A stretch of DNA of 64,000 nt from positions 1,426,001-1,490,000 of the forward strand of contig NZ_CP067099.1 in the NCBI RefSeq assembly GCF_016618195.1, given 5' to 3'. Shown in pieces: positions 44,705 to 56,213 of the stretch; within the stretch, counting starts at the first letter, position 1; every line of letters begins with the position of its first letter. The notes beneath the pieces are model-generated. The model was not told the origin of the DNA, made no database searches, and saw only the letters and a list, made by a program, of their open reading frames with translations. The position numbers were made by a program, and so were the translations under genes. This stretch comes from Providencia manganoxydans (GTDB taxonomy: Bacteria; Pseudomonadota; Gammaproteobacteria; Enterobacterales; Enterobacteriaceae).

Positions 44705-44823
44705 GTATACTCTAAATGATCCAAGTTACGGCTAAGCGTCCATAGAAAACACTGCGACTAGTACCAATGAAGGTAGTTAACTACCTTAGCGCAAATCTTA
44801 GCAGTTTGTAGCATGATGAGTAT
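44705..44823. repeat. ERIC-family element immediately upstream of secM
   Basis: Left end GTATACTCTAAATGATCCAA and right end TTTGTAGCATGATGAGTATA fit ERIC termini; the centre is diverged. It ends about 24 bases before the secM start, so it probably lies in the secM-secA 5' leader or promoter zone. Confidence 0.65.
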
Positions 44824-44847
44824 AACAGAAAATAATTTAAGACTTTG

Positions 44848-45375
44848 ATGGGTATTCTAAATCTTTGGCGACAATTTGGTAGACGATACTTTTGGTCTCA
44901 CCTCTTATTAGGGGTTGTGGCTACAGGTATTGGCATGCCTGCGATTTTGAATGCTTTATCTGATGGGCAACAAACACAATTCAATTCATCTTCTGTTAAT
45001 CGCCAAAATCAAGCGGTTAATGCATTTGATAACTTATTTGCTCAGCAAAACCCTCAGCGCTCCTCATCATCCTCTTCTTATTCGGTGAATTATTGGCAGC
45101 AACATGCCGTTAGAAATGTGATCAGGCAATTGACCTTTGCATTTTCAGCCACTGAAGATGATGATGCGAGCCAGCAAGACGAACAAAAAGGCTTACAGCT
45201 AGCACCACAAATTATGCTTGATACGTTGTATGCTATGTTGGCACAACGATCATTGCAATGGGGCGAAATCGCCTCTCAATCAAATTATTATATCTATCCT
45301 CTATTTATTTCATTTCAACCTGCGATGTGGGTTGCGCAAGTTCACGGGATCCGTGCCGGACCCATTTTCAGTTAA
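44848..45375 (+). CDS. secM: SecM secretion monitor (regulator of secA translation)
   Basis: An exported arrest peptide whose translational stalling, relieved by Sec-dependent pulling, exposes the secA ribosome-binding site. The 175 residues have a long signal sequence ([25 protein letters not shown]) and the C-terminal arrest motif F156-x4-W161-V-x4-G167-IRAGP (P172), three residues from the end. The E. coli motif has Ile where this one has Val162. The body is Gln- and Ser-rich and little conserved. A TTG at 44845 is an alternative start. Confidence 0.93.
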   Translation: MGILNLWRQFGRRYFWSHLLLGVVATGIGMPAILNALSDGQQTQFNSSSVNRQNQAVNAFDNLFAQQNPQRSSSSSSYSVNYWQQHAVRNVIRQLTFAFSATEDDDASQQDEQKGLQLAPQIMLDTLYAMLAQRSLQWGEIASQSNYYIYPLFISFQPAMWVAQVHGIRAGPIFS

Positions 45376-45470
45376 TTATTATTGTTATTACTACGCCTTT
45401 ATTAGGTGAACTGTTTTTCGTTCAAAATAAATGATGTGATCATTTAATAACTAACTGAGAATAAAGAATT

Positions 45471-48182
45471 ATGTTAACAAAACTATTAACCAAAGTTTTT
45501 GGTAGCCGCAACGATCGTACTTTGCGCCGTTTACGCAAAGAGGTTGAAAATATCAACCGTCTTGAGCCTGAGTTTGAAAAACTGACGGACGATGAACTGA
45601 AAGCCAAAACGCAAGAGTTTCGCGAGCGTTTAAGCAAAAATGAAAGTCTTGAAAGCATCATACCTGAAGCATTTGCGACAGTACGTGAAGCAAGTAAACG
45701 TGTTTTCGGTATGCGCCATTTCGATGTTCAGCTAATAGGTGGTATGGTACTGAACGAACGTTGTATCGCTGAAATGCGTACTGGTGAAGGTAAAACATTA
45801 ACGGCAACACTGCCTGCATACCTAAACGGCTTAACAGGTAAAGGGGTTCACGTTGTCACCGTCAACGACTACTTGGCGAAACGTGACGCAGAAAACAACC
45901 GTCCATTGTTCGAATTCTTAGGGCTGACAGTCGGTATTAACCTACCGGGTATGCCTGCTGGTCTGAAGCGTGAAGCTTACGCTGCTGATATCACTTATGG
46001 TACAAACAACGAATTTGGTTTTGACTATTTACGTGACAACATGGCATTTAGTCCTGAAGAGCGTGTTCAACGTAAACTTCACTATGCATTGGTGGATGAG
46101 GTCGACTCAATTCTTATCGATGAAGCACGTACTCCTCTGATCATTTCAGGTCCAGCTGAAGACAGCTCTGAGCTGTATAAAAAAGTTGATAAAATCATTC
46201 CTAAATTAGAGCGTCAAGAGAAAGAAGACTCCGATACTTTCCAAGGCGAAGGTCACTTCTCTGTTGATGAAAAATCACGTCAAGTCACACTGACTGAACG
46301 TGGGCTGGTATTGATTGAAAAACTGCTATCTGATGAAGGCTTAATGGAAGAGGGCGAGTCACTGTATTCACCTTCTAATATCATGTTGATGCACCATGTG
46401 ATGGCGGGTCTTCGTGCCCATGCACTATTTACCTTGGATGTTGACTATATCGTTAAAGATGGTCAAGTTATCATTGTCGATGAACATACTGGTCGTACAA
46501 TGGAAGGTCGCCGCTGGTCTGATGGTCTGCATCAGGCAGTTGAAGCGAAAGAAGGCGTTGAAATCCAAAATGAAAACCAAACATTGGCTTCAATCACCTT
46601 CCAAAACTATTTCCGCTTATATGAAAAACTAGCGGGTATGACCGGGACGGCTGATACCGAGGCATTTGAGTTTAGTTCTATCTATAAACTGGATACCATT
46701 GTTATCCCAACCAACCGTCCAATGGTGCGTAAAGATTTACCTGATTTAGTTTATATGACTGAAGCAGATAAATTTGATGCAATTATTGAAGATATTCGTG
46801 AAAGAACGGCGAATGGCCAGCCTGTTTTGGTCGGTACAATTTCAATCGAAAAATCTGAATTAATTTCTAATGCGCTGAAAAAAGCCAAGATTGCCCATAA
46901 TGTCTTGAACGCAAAATTCCATGCTATGGAAGCTGATATTATCGCAAACGCAGGTCAAGCAAGTGCCGTTACCATTGCAACTAACATGGCGGGTCGTGGT
47001 ACCGATATCATGTTAGGGGGAAGCTGGCAAACTGAAGTTGCTGCTTTAGAAGAGCCAACCCAAGAACAAATTGATGAAATCAAAGCTCAATGGAAAATTC
47101 GCCATGATGCTGTTCTGGCAGCGGGTGGTTTGCATATCATTGGTACAGAGCGTCATGAATCGCGTCGTATTGATAACCAGTTACGTGGTCGTGCGGGGCG
47201 TCAAGGGGATGCTGGTTCTTCCCGTTTCTACCTATCAATGGAAGATGCGCTAATGCGTATTTTTGCATCAGATCGTGTAACCGGTATGATGCGTAAATTG
47301 GGAATGAAACCAGGCGAGGCTATTGAGCACCCATGGGTAACTAAGGCGATTGCAAACGCACAACGTAAAGTTGAAAACCGTAACTTTGATATTCGTAAAC
47401 AATTACTTGAATACGATGATGTTGCGAGTGACCAACGTCGCGCAATTTACACGCAGCGTAATGAGCTACTTGATGGTGGTGATATTCAAGAAACTGTCGA
47501 GAGTATTCGTGAAGATGTATTCACAACAACAATTGATGCATACATTCCGCCACAATCTTTAGAAGAAATGTGGGATATTGAAGGTTTGCAAAAACGTCTA
47601 ATTAACGACTTTGATTTAGATTTACCAATTAAAGAATGGTTAGATAAAGAGCCTGAATTGCACGAAGAAACGTTACGTGAACGTATTATGGAAAAAGCGG
47701 TTGAAGTGTATCAACGCAAAGAGGAAATTGTTGGCGTTGAAATGATGCGTAATTTTGAAAAAGGTGTCATGCTACAAACGTTAGATACCCTGTGGAAAGA
47801 ACATTTGGCTTCTATGGACTATTTACGCCAAGGTATCCACTTACGTGGTTACGCGCAAAAAGATCCAAAACAAGAGTATAAGCGCGAATCGTTCAATATG
47901 TTTGCAAATATGCTGGAATCACTGAAATATGAAGTGATTAGCACGTTATCTAAAGTTCAAGTTCGTTTACCTGAAGAAGTTGAAGCATTAGAGCAACAAC
48001 GTAAAGAAGAAGCAGAACGTTTAGCGAAAAAACAACATCTTAGCCATGAAGCAAGTGCTGAATCACTGATGTCTGAAGCTGAAGCGCAAATTGCCACACA
48101 AGGCCATAAGATTGGTCGTAACGACCCATGCCCTTGTGGTTCAGGAAAAAAATACAAGCAATGCCACGGTCGCTTAAATTAA
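45471..48182 (+). CDS. secA: Preprotein translocase ATPase SecA
   Basis: Motor ATPase of the SecYEG translocon. The 903 residues (901 in E. coli) begin [20 protein letters not shown]. The Walker [15 protein letters not shown], Walker B-type [18 protein letters not shown], motif [13 protein letters not shown] and [11 protein letters not shown], and the C-terminal zinc-binding [14 protein letters not shown] are intact. It lies 95 bases after secM and ends at a strong terminator. Confidence 0.98.
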   Translation: MLTKLLTKVFGSRNDRTLRRLRKEVENINRLEPEFEKLTDDELKAKTQEFRERLSKNESLESIIPEAFATVREASKRVFGMRHFDVQLIGGMVLNERCIAEMRTGEGKTLTATLPAYLNGLTGKGVHVVTVNDYLAKRDAENNRPLFEFLGLTVGINLPGMPAGLKREAYAADITYGTNNEFGFDYLRDNMAFSPEERVQRKLHYALVDEVDSILIDEARTPLIISGPAEDSSELYKKVDKIIPKLERQEKEDSDTFQGEGHFSVDEKSRQVTLTERGLVLIEKLLSDEGLMEEGESLYSPSNIMLMHHVMAGLRAHALFTLDVDYIVKDGQVIIVDEHTGRTMEGRRWSDGLHQAVEAKEGVEIQNENQTLASITFQNYFRLYEKLAGMTGTADTEAFEFSSIYKLDTIVIPTNRPMVRKDLPDLVYMTEADKFDAIIEDIRERTANGQPVLVGTISIEKSELISNALKKAKIAHNVLNAKFHAMEADIIANAGQASAVTIATNMAGRGTDIMLGGSWQTEVAALEEPTQEQIDEIKAQWKIRHDAVLAAGGLHIIGTERHESRRIDNQLRGRAGRQGDAGSSRFYLSMEDALMRIFASDRVTGMMRKLGMKPGEAIEHPWVTKAIANAQRKVENRNFDIRKQLLEYDDVASDQRRAIYTQRNELLDGGDIQETVESIREDVFTTTIDAYIPPQSLEEMWDIEGLQKRLINDFDLDLPIKEWLDKEPELHEETLRERIMEKAVEVYQRKEEIVGVEMMRNFEKGVMLQTLDTLWKEHLASMDYLRQGIHLRGYAQKDPKQEYKRESFNMFANMLESLKYEVISTLSKVQVRLPEEVEALEQQRKEEAERLAKKQHLSHEASAESLMSEAEAQIATQGHKIGRNDPCPCGSGKKYKQCHGRLN

Positions 48183-48209
48183 TTTATTAAATGACTAATA
48201 GATAAATCC

Positions 48210-48232
48210 AAGGCGGGGTAACCCGCCTTTTT
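48210..48232 (+). terminator. Terminator between secA and mutT
   Basis: AGGCGGG (48211-48217), a 4-base loop, CCCGCCT (48222-48228), then TTTTT. It lies only 13 bases before the mutT start, so read-through may supply mutT expression. Confidence 0.85.
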
Positions 48233-48244
48233 AACGAAAAAATT

Positions 48245-48634
48245 ATGGAAAAAAAACACTTATATATCGCTGCTGGGATCATTCGTAATAATGACCAACA
48301 GATATTTATTACTGAGCGCCCAAGTGGTACGCATATGGCTGGCTATTGGGAATTTCCCGGTGGAAAGCTCGAAAAAGGCGAACAACCTGAAGACGCGTTG
48401 ATCCGTGAATTGGAAGAAGAAGTGGGTATTATTGTCACTGAATGTGAGTTATTTCATTGTGTGGAACATGAATTTGATGAGCGCTGTGTGACACTCTATT
48501 TTTATATGGTCTCATGTTGGAAAAATGAGCCGTATGGAAAAGAAGGACAGAAGGGACGTTGGGTTGATCAAAAAGATTTAGTTGCTGATGAATTCCCTCC
48601 AGCTAATCGAGTGATTGTCGAAATGCTGAAGTAA
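48245..48634 (+). CDS. mutT: 8-oxo-dGTP diphosphatase MutT
   Basis: Cleans the nucleotide pool of 8-oxo-dGTP, which prevents A:T to C:G transversions. The 129 residues match the family. The Nudix box is complete: GGKLEKGEQPEDALIRELEEEVGI spans about residues 37-60, with E and R-E-x2-E-E residues in place. It lies downstream of secA, as in E. coli. Confidence 0.95.
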   Translation: MEKKHLYIAAGIIRNNDQQIFITERPSGTHMAGYWEFPGGKLEKGEQPEDALIRELEEEVGIIVTECELFHCVEHEFDERCVTLYFYMVSCWKNEPYGKEGQKGRWVDQKDLVADEFPPANRVIVEMLK

Positions 48635-48685
48635 TCTCACTAGCTTTCAATTAGCTTGTGTAGATTCAACTATCTTATGATAAAC

Positions 48686-48737
48686 CTGTGACCTATTTTC
48701 AAATGGGTAAAAGCCGATTAAAGAAGATAGGTCACAG
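48686..48737. other. Long stem-loop between convergent mutT and yacG
   Basis: CTGTGACCTAT (48686-48696) and ATAGGTCACAG (48727-48737) are perfect 11-bp inverted repeats with a 30-base loop. The position between convergent genes fits a bidirectional terminator, but T-tracts are weak. It could be a small repetitive element. Nothing else is seen in the 203-bp gap. Confidence 0.45.
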
Positions 48738-48837
48738 CTTTAAAGCTATCCAGAACATACGGTGTTTGTTTCAAGGCATTATCTGCTTACATATACTCTG
48801 CAAAGTTTAACAATCCTTGAATAAAGTGAATAGATTG

Positions 48838-49035
48838 CTAGTTATCTGGCTGTTCGCTCCAATTATCGCTATCTGAAATATCACCTTGACTCGTGATCTT
48901 CTTCTCTTCAGATGCCCATTCACCTAGGTCTATGAGCTGACAACGTTTACTGCAAAATGGCCTAAATGGGCTCTCTTCTCCCCAAACCACAACTTTTTGG
49001 CATGTAGGGCAATTAACTTCAATTTTTTCGCTCAT
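48838..49035 (-). CDS. yacG: DNA gyrase inhibitor YacG
   Basis: A 65-residue zinc protein that binds GyrB and inhibits gyrase in E. coli. The four zinc cysteines are CPTC (C9, C12) and CSKRC (C28, C32), followed by the conserved [12 protein letters not shown] and an acidic, disordered tail. It lies 15 bases after zapD. Confidence 0.92.
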   Translation of the reverse strand: MSEKIEVNCPTCQKVVVWGEESPFRPFCSKRCQLIDLGEWASEEKKITSQGDISDSDNWSEQPDN

Positions 49036-49050
49036 ATATCACTCCCTTTA

Positions 49051-49809
49051 TCAACAGCATGACAATTCAAAATTCATCATTGCGGGTACAATACCATTTT
49101 CGCTGTCGATGTGAAGAAAACGAATGGCAAATCGTGTTTTATGACCTGAGATTTGCGGAAAAATTGGCTTATCGGTGGATAATCGTACTCTTAATAACTC
49201 TTTATCTTCAACGCTATCTTGATAAAAACCGTTATGGCATTCTTTGGCTTCAAAAGAACCCGCTTGGCGAAGTAAATGTAAGATAGTGTCTAAAGTATCT
49301 TTTAGCGGCGCTAGGCTTTTAAGCCACTCATTTATTGCACGATCTCTTTGCTCTTGAGGCATATTTAGCCAAAGCTGTAATGTTGGCAAGTCAAAACTAC
49401 AGCATCCGCCTGGAATACTTAGGCGTTGGCGAACCATGCTGATGATTTTGTCATTTCTTAATTGTTGCCCAAATCTTGGTGCTGAGGTGATATTCGCTGT
49501 TTTAATTGAGAGGTCATTAAGTAGTGATGAAATTAATTGATTATCTGCATTAGGTGCATCTGCCCATGTAGCTAAGCGTTTGCGATGTTTTTCCAATTCT
49601 TTAATCAGATCGGTACGAACTTCTCCTCTATCAAGGATCTCAATCAACTCTGAAACGGAACGGAAAAATGCAACGCCAGATGTATAGGATGTTATATGGC
49701 TAAGTTCATAAACTTGTTGTAACAAAGTCTCAAGGCGAAGCCATGAGCGAATTTTTTCATTTAATGGATACTCATAAGTGACGAAATTGGCTGTGTTGAG
49801 CTCACTCAT
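49051..49809 (-). CDS. zapD: Cell division protein ZapD
   Basis: Crosslinks FtsZ filaments in the Z ring. The 252 residues (247 in E. coli) are alpha-helical in the first half ([16 protein letters not shown]) and beta-rich in the second ([32 protein letters not shown]). It overlaps the coaE stop by 4 bases; the order coaE-zapD-yacG is the conserved operon. Confidence 0.94.
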   Translation of the reverse strand: MSELNTANFVTYEYPLNEKIRSWLRLETLLQQVYELSHITSYTSGVAFFRSVSELIEILDRGEVRTDLIKELEKHRKRLATWADAPNADNQLISSLLNDLSIKTANITSAPRFGQQLRNDKIISMVRQRLSIPGGCCSFDLPTLQLWLNMPQEQRDRAINEWLKSLAPLKDTLDTILHLLRQAGSFEAKECHNGFYQDSVEDKELLRVRLSTDKPIFPQISGHKTRFAIRFLHIDSENGIVPAMMNFELSCC

Positions 49810-50423
49810 ATAGATTTCCTATTTTTCTGTTGCGCTAGCGTCATATACTGTTGATGTAGTACCGCCACTTTATCTGCTAGGTTGGATTCACCATTGTGAT
49901 TGGTAATGACATCATCAGCATGTAGTAAGCGGTTTTCTCTACTGACTTGTGATTTTAGGATATTCGCTACATGTTCTTCGCTAACATTATCTCTTTGTAT
50001 TGTGCGTGAAATTTGTTCTTCAGGTGTCACATCAATGACCAGCGTGCGATCTGCTAAATGCGAGAGCTTATTTTCAATCAATAAAGGAACGACCCACAAT
50101 ACATAAGATGAATTGATTTGCTGTAGCTGCTTTTGAGTCTCTTGATGGATCAGCGGATGAAGTAAGCTATTTAGCCACTGTTTTTCTGCTGTATCTGAAA
50201 AGATAATCTCCCGCAGGTGCTGACGATTAAGAGAGCCATCTGATTTAATTATATCTGCGCCATAGCGTGCTTTTATCGCCGTAAGTGCAGGCGTATTAGG
50301 TTCAACCACTGTTCTTGCTATGATATCAGCATCAACAAGCGGTACGCCTAGTTTGGCAAATTCATTCGCAACTGTTGTTTTACCGCTGCCGATACCACCT
50401 GTAAGTGCGACAATATAAGTCAT
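49806..50423 (-). CDS. coaE: Dephospho-CoA kinase
   Basis: Last step of coenzyme A synthesis, phosphorylating the ribose 3'-OH of dephospho-CoA. The 205 residues start [17 protein letters not shown] with the P-loop at residues 9-16, then [22 protein letters not shown] and [11 protein letters not shown]. The ATG at 50423 is preferred to that at 50435 because relatives start with [10 protein letters not shown]. Confidence 0.95.
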   Translation of the reverse strand: MTYIVALTGGIGSGKTTVANEFAKLGVPLVDADIIARTVVEPNTPALTAIKARYGADIIKSDGSLNRQHLREIIFSDTAEKQWLNSLLHPLIHQETQKQLQQINSSYVLWVVPLLIENKLSHLADRTLVIDVTPEEQISRTIQRDNVSEEHVANILKSQVSRENRLLHADDVITNHNGESNLADKVAVLHQQYMTLAQQKNRKSI

Positions 50424-50512
50424 AATCATGTTCATATATATTGAAAAATATTAGGTTACACGGATTTTATCTGTTTGTCTTCACGGATGAGATAATACGC
50501 AATTTAGACTTA

Positions 50513-50646
50513 TTTACTCGTCATAATTCAAGTTACTGAACTTTCGCAATAAGGTCTGATGCCAACGTTCACTTGCTGCCCATTACATAAATTTTTACAC
50601 CCTTAGCGATTCATTCGGTTGTTACCTAGCTACTCATCATTTAATT
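50513..50646. repeat. ERIC-family element between coaE and hofC
   Basis: Left end TACTCGTCATAATTCAAGTT, centre with GTTCACTTGCTGCCCATTAC and CCCTTAGCGATTCATTCGG, right end decayed. Its layout matches the ERIC copies elsewhere in this window. In E. coli guaC occupies this interval; it is absent here. Confidence 0.6.
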
Positions 50647-50707
50647 ATGCTACCTGTACAATCTTTTATATCATAAATAGATAAAAGGCTATCCTATAAT
50701 TAAGCTA

Positions 50708-51895
50708 TCAGATTCCTGTTATAACGTTTCCTAAATTGAATATCGGTAAATACATAGCCACCATAATTCCACCTACAAGAAATGCCATTGAAATAAGCAA
50801 TATAGGTTCTATTCTTTTGAGTAACGTCTCAGTGCGAAAGATAAAATCCTCTGAAAAATGTGCAAATAAATATTGTACGAAATGAATTAATTGCCCTGAT
50901 TCCTCTGCGACAGCGATAAGTTGGCATGCCATACTAGGAAAGAAAGATTGCTCTTTCATTGCAGTAGAAAGGGAACCTCCTTTCACAACAGAGTGTTGTA
51001 TAACTAAACAGGCTTGTTTGTAAAATGGATGAACAATTGTATTAGCTGCACACTTTAGACATTCTGTTAATGGTAAACCAGCTTGCAATGTAGAAGATAA
51101 CATTGAAAAGTACAGTGTAAGGTTGTATTCCCGAGTAAGATTTCTAAATGCAGGGATATAATTTAAAAATTTTATAGTACAAATAATAAATTTTTGTTTG
51201 TACCTAAAAAGAGAAAAGGATAGCAGAGATATTGCTAATAGTGGGTATATTACATATTCGGATAACCATTTTGAAACATAGATAAGTAAGCTGGTCATAA
51301 AGGGTAAGTCATGACCAAAGCTTTGATATATGGTTTCAAATTGAGGCAGCACATAAATTAACATGAGCAATATAAGTACTGCCGACAGTAAGATTAGGAT
51401 AATAGGATATCTCAATGACTGTAGGATTTTTTTCTTGGTTTGTTGATGGTGTTTTAGCATCTCAGCGATAATTTTAAAATTCTTTTCATATTGCCCTATT
51501 TTTTCTGCTACCTCGACCAAACTCACTATTGTAGGCGTAAAAATAGTTGGTGTTCTTTTAAAATTATTGGCTAGCGAGCCACCTTTTTTTAGGTCATCAA
51601 TGGCTAATTTGATAATCATTTTCCAGAATGGAGGATGATTATTATTCTGAAGAATATATAAACTTTGGAGTATATTAATACCTGATGATGATAATGCACT
51701 CAGTTGATGAAAAAAATGTATCCTATAATCAATGTTTTTCCTGTCGAGAAAAAATACAGATTTAAATGTTATTTTTATTGGCGTTTGTTCTAAGTTTAAT
51801 AACTCGATGAAAGCACAATTTTTACTTTTAGATATAATAACGTCTTTAATAATAGTATTATTTTTAGATAATGCGATATATGAATAAATAAACAT
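50708..51895 (-). CDS. hofC: Type IV pilus assembly inner-membrane protein HofC (PilC/GspF family)
   Basis: Platform protein of type IV pilus assembly. The 395 residues contain two T2SSF domains, each beginning FHQLSALSSSGINILQSL and YFSMLSSTLQAGLPLTE, and about three membrane segments (near 165-190, 210-232 and 365-390). It is AT-rich compared with its neighbours. The start overlaps the end of hofB by 1 base, so the two are co-translated. Confidence 0.88.
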   Translation of the reverse strand: MFIYSYIALSKNNTIIKDVIISKSKNCAFIELLNLEQTPIKITFKSVFFLDRKNIDYRIHFFHQLSALSSSGINILQSLYILQNNNHPPFWKMIIKLAIDDLKKGGSLANNFKRTPTIFTPTIVSLVEVAEKIGQYEKNFKIIAEMLKHHQQTKKKILQSLRYPIILILLSAVLILLMLIYVLPQFETIYQSFGHDLPFMTSLLIYVSKWLSEYVIYPLLAISLLSFSLFRYKQKFIICTIKFLNYIPAFRNLTREYNLTLYFSMLSSTLQAGLPLTECLKCAANTIVHPFYKQACLVIQHSVVKGGSLSTAMKEQSFFPSMACQLIAVAEESGQLIHFVQYLFAHFSEDFIFRTETLLKRIEPILLISMAFLVGGIMVAMYLPIFNLGNVITGI

Positions 51896-53295
51896 TAATT
51901 AGCCTCTATATTGCCAACAACAGAATACAGCTCTTGGAGTGTGGTTTCACTAGATCCAACTAGCCGTAACCCATTTTCAAAAAGGCTTTCAAAATGGGAT
52001 AAATTGGCTTTTCCATGCAGAAAAAACTCGATAAGTGAATCTTGCTCTAAATATTCATAAATAGCTGTTCTGCCGATAAAACCTGCAAAGCAAAGGTCGC
52101 AGCCACTTGCAGACCACTCTTGAACTGAGCGATTGTCATTGATTTGAACGCTTTTGGCGCTTTTAGTCTTACAATTGGTACAAAGTTTACGTACTAGTCT
52201 TTGTGCAACCACCATTTTTAAGCAAGAGTTTAATTGGGTTCTATCAATACCGAGTTGTTCCATACGCTCAATGGCACTAAAGGTACAGTTAGTATGTAAA
52301 GTCGATAAGACTAAATGCCCTGTTTGAGCCGCTCTTGTCGCGATTTGCGCGGTTTCTTCATCCCTAATTTCGCCAATCATAATAATATCTGGATCTTGCC
52401 GTAGTAATGCTCTCAAGACATAAGCAAAAGTTAATCCATATTTGTCATTAACCTGTACTTGATTGATCCCTGAAAGAGGAATTTCAATAGGATCTTCTAT
52501 GGTTGAAATATTACGTGATGATTGATTTAGATATTCAAGCATACTGTATAAAGTGACGGTTTTACCACTTCCAGTAGGGCCAGTGACTAATATCAAACCT
52601 TGTGGTTGAAAAAGTGTTTTCTTCAATTTTGTTAGCAAACTTGAATGTAAACCTATTTGATCGATGGAATATCTCAATTGAGTATTAAGTACCCTGAGAA
52701 CAAGTTTCTCACCATACAGTGTAGGCATTGTTGATAATCTAACACTGTAATTGTGCCCATCAAGATACCAATTCATCTGTCCATCTTGCGGTAAGCGTTT
52801 TTCAGCAATATTCAGCTTAGCTAGGATTTTAATGCGTGCAATGATTTCATTATTAATTTCAAGTGGTGGGGATGCAATAAAATACAATTTACCATCAACG
52901 CGTAAACGTATTTTTAAGCCTTGTTTCGTGGGCTCAAGATGAATATCAGAGGCTCTTTTTCTGATTGCCGTTTTTAACATATCTTCAACGAATTCAACGG
53001 CAGGAGATGTCGTATTTAATTGTTCATTTTCATTAGGTTGATACTCAGGTTCTGGCTCTTGTATCTCTGAATATTTTTTATTGAAATAATGATCGATTTT
53101 TTCTTTAGGCCAAATATCATAACAAACAGGTACACTCGATATAAATCTAAGCGTCGCTAGTACATTGTCTTCAGGTTTATTAGCTGTAGCAATAGATAAT
53201 CGTTTATTTGTATAATCAATAATAATTATATAATGTTTATCGCAGAAAAACTTTAATTCTTTAAATATGAAATCTCTTTCCCTGGTCGATGTCAT
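51895..53295 (-). CDS. hofB: Type IV pilus assembly ATPase HofB (PilB/GspE family)
   Basis: Hexameric ATPase that drives pilin polymerisation. The 466 residues include the Walker A LVTGPTGSGKTVTLYSML (near residue 235), the Asp box STIEDPIEIPL, Walker B DPDIIMIGEIRDEETA, the His box STLHTN, and a zinc-binding CTNC/CDLC pair near residues 395-425. The region before residue 80 is short relative to PilB. All catalytic motifs are intact. Confidence 0.9.
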   Translation of the reverse strand: MTSTRERDFIFKELKFFCDKHYIIIIDYTNKRLSIATANKPEDNVLATLRFISSVPVCYDIWPKEKIDHYFNKKYSEIQEPEPEYQPNENEQLNTTSPAVEFVEDMLKTAIRKRASDIHLEPTKQGLKIRLRVDGKLYFIASPPLEINNEIIARIKILAKLNIAEKRLPQDGQMNWYLDGHNYSVRLSTMPTLYGEKLVLRVLNTQLRYSIDQIGLHSSLLTKLKKTLFQPQGLILVTGPTGSGKTVTLYSMLEYLNQSSRNISTIEDPIEIPLSGINQVQVNDKYGLTFAYVLRALLRQDPDIIMIGEIRDEETAQIATRAAQTGHLVLSTLHTNCTFSAIERMEQLGIDRTQLNSCLKMVVAQRLVRKLCTNCKTKSAKSVQINDNRSVQEWSASGCDLCFAGFIGRTAIYEYLEQDSLIEFFLHGKANLSHFESLFENGLRLVGSSETTLQELYSVVGNIEAN

Positions 53296-53309
53296 AAATT
53301 ATCCTATTA

Positions 53310-53732
53310 TTAAAAAATAAATGTGTTTTCACATAGTGTTTTTAATTTATCGTCATCACTTTCACAGACAACTTGCCACTTAAATGGTGAACCATCTGTT
53401 GATACGGTAGGTGTTAGAGTTGCGGACAAGCCAGAGAGATTCTTATCAGCTTCAAAGGTAATGATACCTGACTTAGCTTCAATGGTTTTTAGATACTTTC
53501 CTTTTATATCATTAGGTATATTTTCATTTCCCGAATGACAACTCGTTAAGGCGCCTTTATTAAAAGCACAGATCTCAATATTATTTTTATATGGAAGAAG
53601 AGTTTGTAATACATCGGTTATGGCTGCTTTTTGCATATAACCTTGATAGCCCGGTATCGCGATAGCACTTAATATAGATATTATTGCAATCACAACCATT
53701 ATTTCAATTAAAGAAAATCCTTTTTGATTCAT
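53310..53732 (-). CDS. ppdD: Type IV major prepilin PpdD
   Basis: Major pilin subunit of the ppdD-hofB-hofC operon. The 140 residues start with a class III signal: MNQKG, then the prepilin peptidase site and FSLIEIMVVIAIISILSAIA with Glu at position 5 of the mature protein. The C-terminal half is variable and has a Cys pair (VVCESDDDKLKTLCEN) that is typical of the pilin D-loop. It lies 14 bases upstream of hofB. The 274-bp gap before ampD holds no feature I can name. Confidence 0.92.
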   Translation of the reverse strand: MNQKGFSLIEIMVVIAIISILSAIAIPGYQGYMQKAAITDVLQTLLPYKNNIEICAFNKGALTSCHSGNENIPNDIKGKYLKTIEAKSGIITFEADKNLSGLSATLTPTVSTDGSPFKWQVVCESDDDKLKTLCENTFIF

Positions 53733-54006
53733 AAAAACCTCCGATTTAAGTGAGTTTTTATCTTAATGAAAAAAGATTAATAATTAATTTAATAAAAAAC
53801 CGTTTTCGAGTGTTATCGAAAATTAAATTATAGAAATGTGAACTGTTACATTTTCTTGGGAGCAGGTTCGCAGAGTTTATTTAACTGTAAAATAGCGACT
53901 CAAATTAATGCGCGGCATGTGATAAATATAGATTAGAAATTGAAGAAAAGAGATTGGTACAAACTGTGACGTAGTTTGCACCGAAAGCCGAGTAACAGTA
54001 CTGCTG

Positions 54007-54567
54007 TTATTTTTTAGCGCTGAGTTGGTTTTTAAATTTTAGCCAATCGAAGTAGGGGCCGGGATCAGTTTTACGCTCTGGAGCGATATCGCTGTGACCT
54101 GTAATGTTGTCTTTTATATCTGGATATTGGCTTATCAGTGCTTGTGTAATAGAAGTCAATGAATCGTACTGCTCAGTAGTAAAAGGTTCAAAGTCTGTCC
54201 CTTCTAGCTCAATGCCAATTGAAAAATCGTTACATTTTTCTTTTCCTTGGTAGATAGATTGTCCTGCATGCCATGCGCGGAGGTTGAAAGGGACATATTG
54301 AATAACAGTACCATCACGGCGAATGAGGCAGTGTGCAGAAACACGAAGGTGTTTGATTTCATCAAAAAATGGGTGTTCTTCTGGGTTTAGTGTTCCAGTG
54401 AATAGTTGGTTGATATAAGGGCCACCAAATTGCCCAGGAGGTAAACTGATATTATGGATCACTAATAGGGAAGGCGGGGTGTTAGTTGGGCGTTCATCAT
54501 GATGTGGAGATGGAATATGCGTTACATTTTTTAACCAACCATTCTGTATTTCCATACTCAGTGCCAT
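54007..54567 (-). CDS. ampD: 1,6-anhydro-N-acetylmuramyl-L-alanine amidase AmpD
   Basis: Cytoplasmic Zn amidase that recycles anhydro-muropeptides; loss of it derepresses ampC in bacteria with AmpR. With the start at 54567 the protein has 186 residues (183 in E. coli). Zinc ligands are in LLVIHNISLP (His) and TGHSDIAPERKTDPGP (His and Asp). AAAGAGAA lies just upstream of this ATG, so the frame extending to 54624 is not used. ampE, normally downstream, is absent. Confidence 0.95.
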   Translation of the reverse strand: MALSMEIQNGWLKNVTHIPSPHHDERPTNTPPSLLVIHNISLPPGQFGGPYINQLFTGTLNPEEHPFFDEIKHLRVSAHCLIRRDGTVIQYVPFNLRAWHAGQSIYQGKEKCNDFSIGIELEGTDFEPFTTEQYDSLTSITQALISQYPDIKDNITGHSDIAPERKTDPGPYFDWLKFKNQLSAKK

Positions 54568-54624
54568 TGTGTTCTCTTTGTAGTGTTGTTCGTATTCAAA
54601 AACTTTTACTCGAGAGATTAGCAT

Positions 54625-55848
<1,224 letters not shown>

Positions 55849-55861
55849 GAGATCGATAAAA

Positions 55862-55886
55862 TGAGATATGGCTTAGCCATATCTCA
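55862..55886 (+). terminator. Hairpin after nadC
   Basis: TGAGATATGGC/GCCATATCTCA is a perfect 11-bp stem with a 3-base loop, 14 bases after the nadC stop. No good T-tract follows. It probably stabilises or ends the nadC transcript. Confidence 0.55.
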
Positions 55887-56091
55887 GACTGTTGACAAAC
55901 ATATCATGTTTAGCGGCAGTCGTTAGGGGTTCTGAAATAAACGAGGAAAATCAATTTATCGATTTTCGACAGGATAACGCAGAACGGAAGGCGTACGCTT
56001 TACTCTGTTTCGTCAATATCCAGAGAGATGATTGGATATCTCTAGTTCTTTTACCTTTTTATATGGATAAGGACCCACATATAAATAAAGA

Positions 56092-56213
56092 TATAATCGT
56101 CATACTTCAAGGTAGGGGGACTATGCGGTGCTCACCGAATCACATAGTTATCTATACCCTTGTCTCTCTTCGTTCGTCGCCTATCTGTATTTCGAATTAT
56201 TTAGGGTATACAC
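56092..56213. repeat. ERIC-family element between nadC and pdhR
   Basis: Left end AATCGTCATACTTCAAGG and right end TTTCGAATTATTTAGGGTAT are good ERIC termini. The centre (GCTCACCGAATCACATAGTT) is diverged. The remainder of the 865-bp nadC-pdhR gap is AT-rich and, apart from the PdhR operator, I see no gene in it; aroP and ampE of E. coli are missing. Confidence 0.65.
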
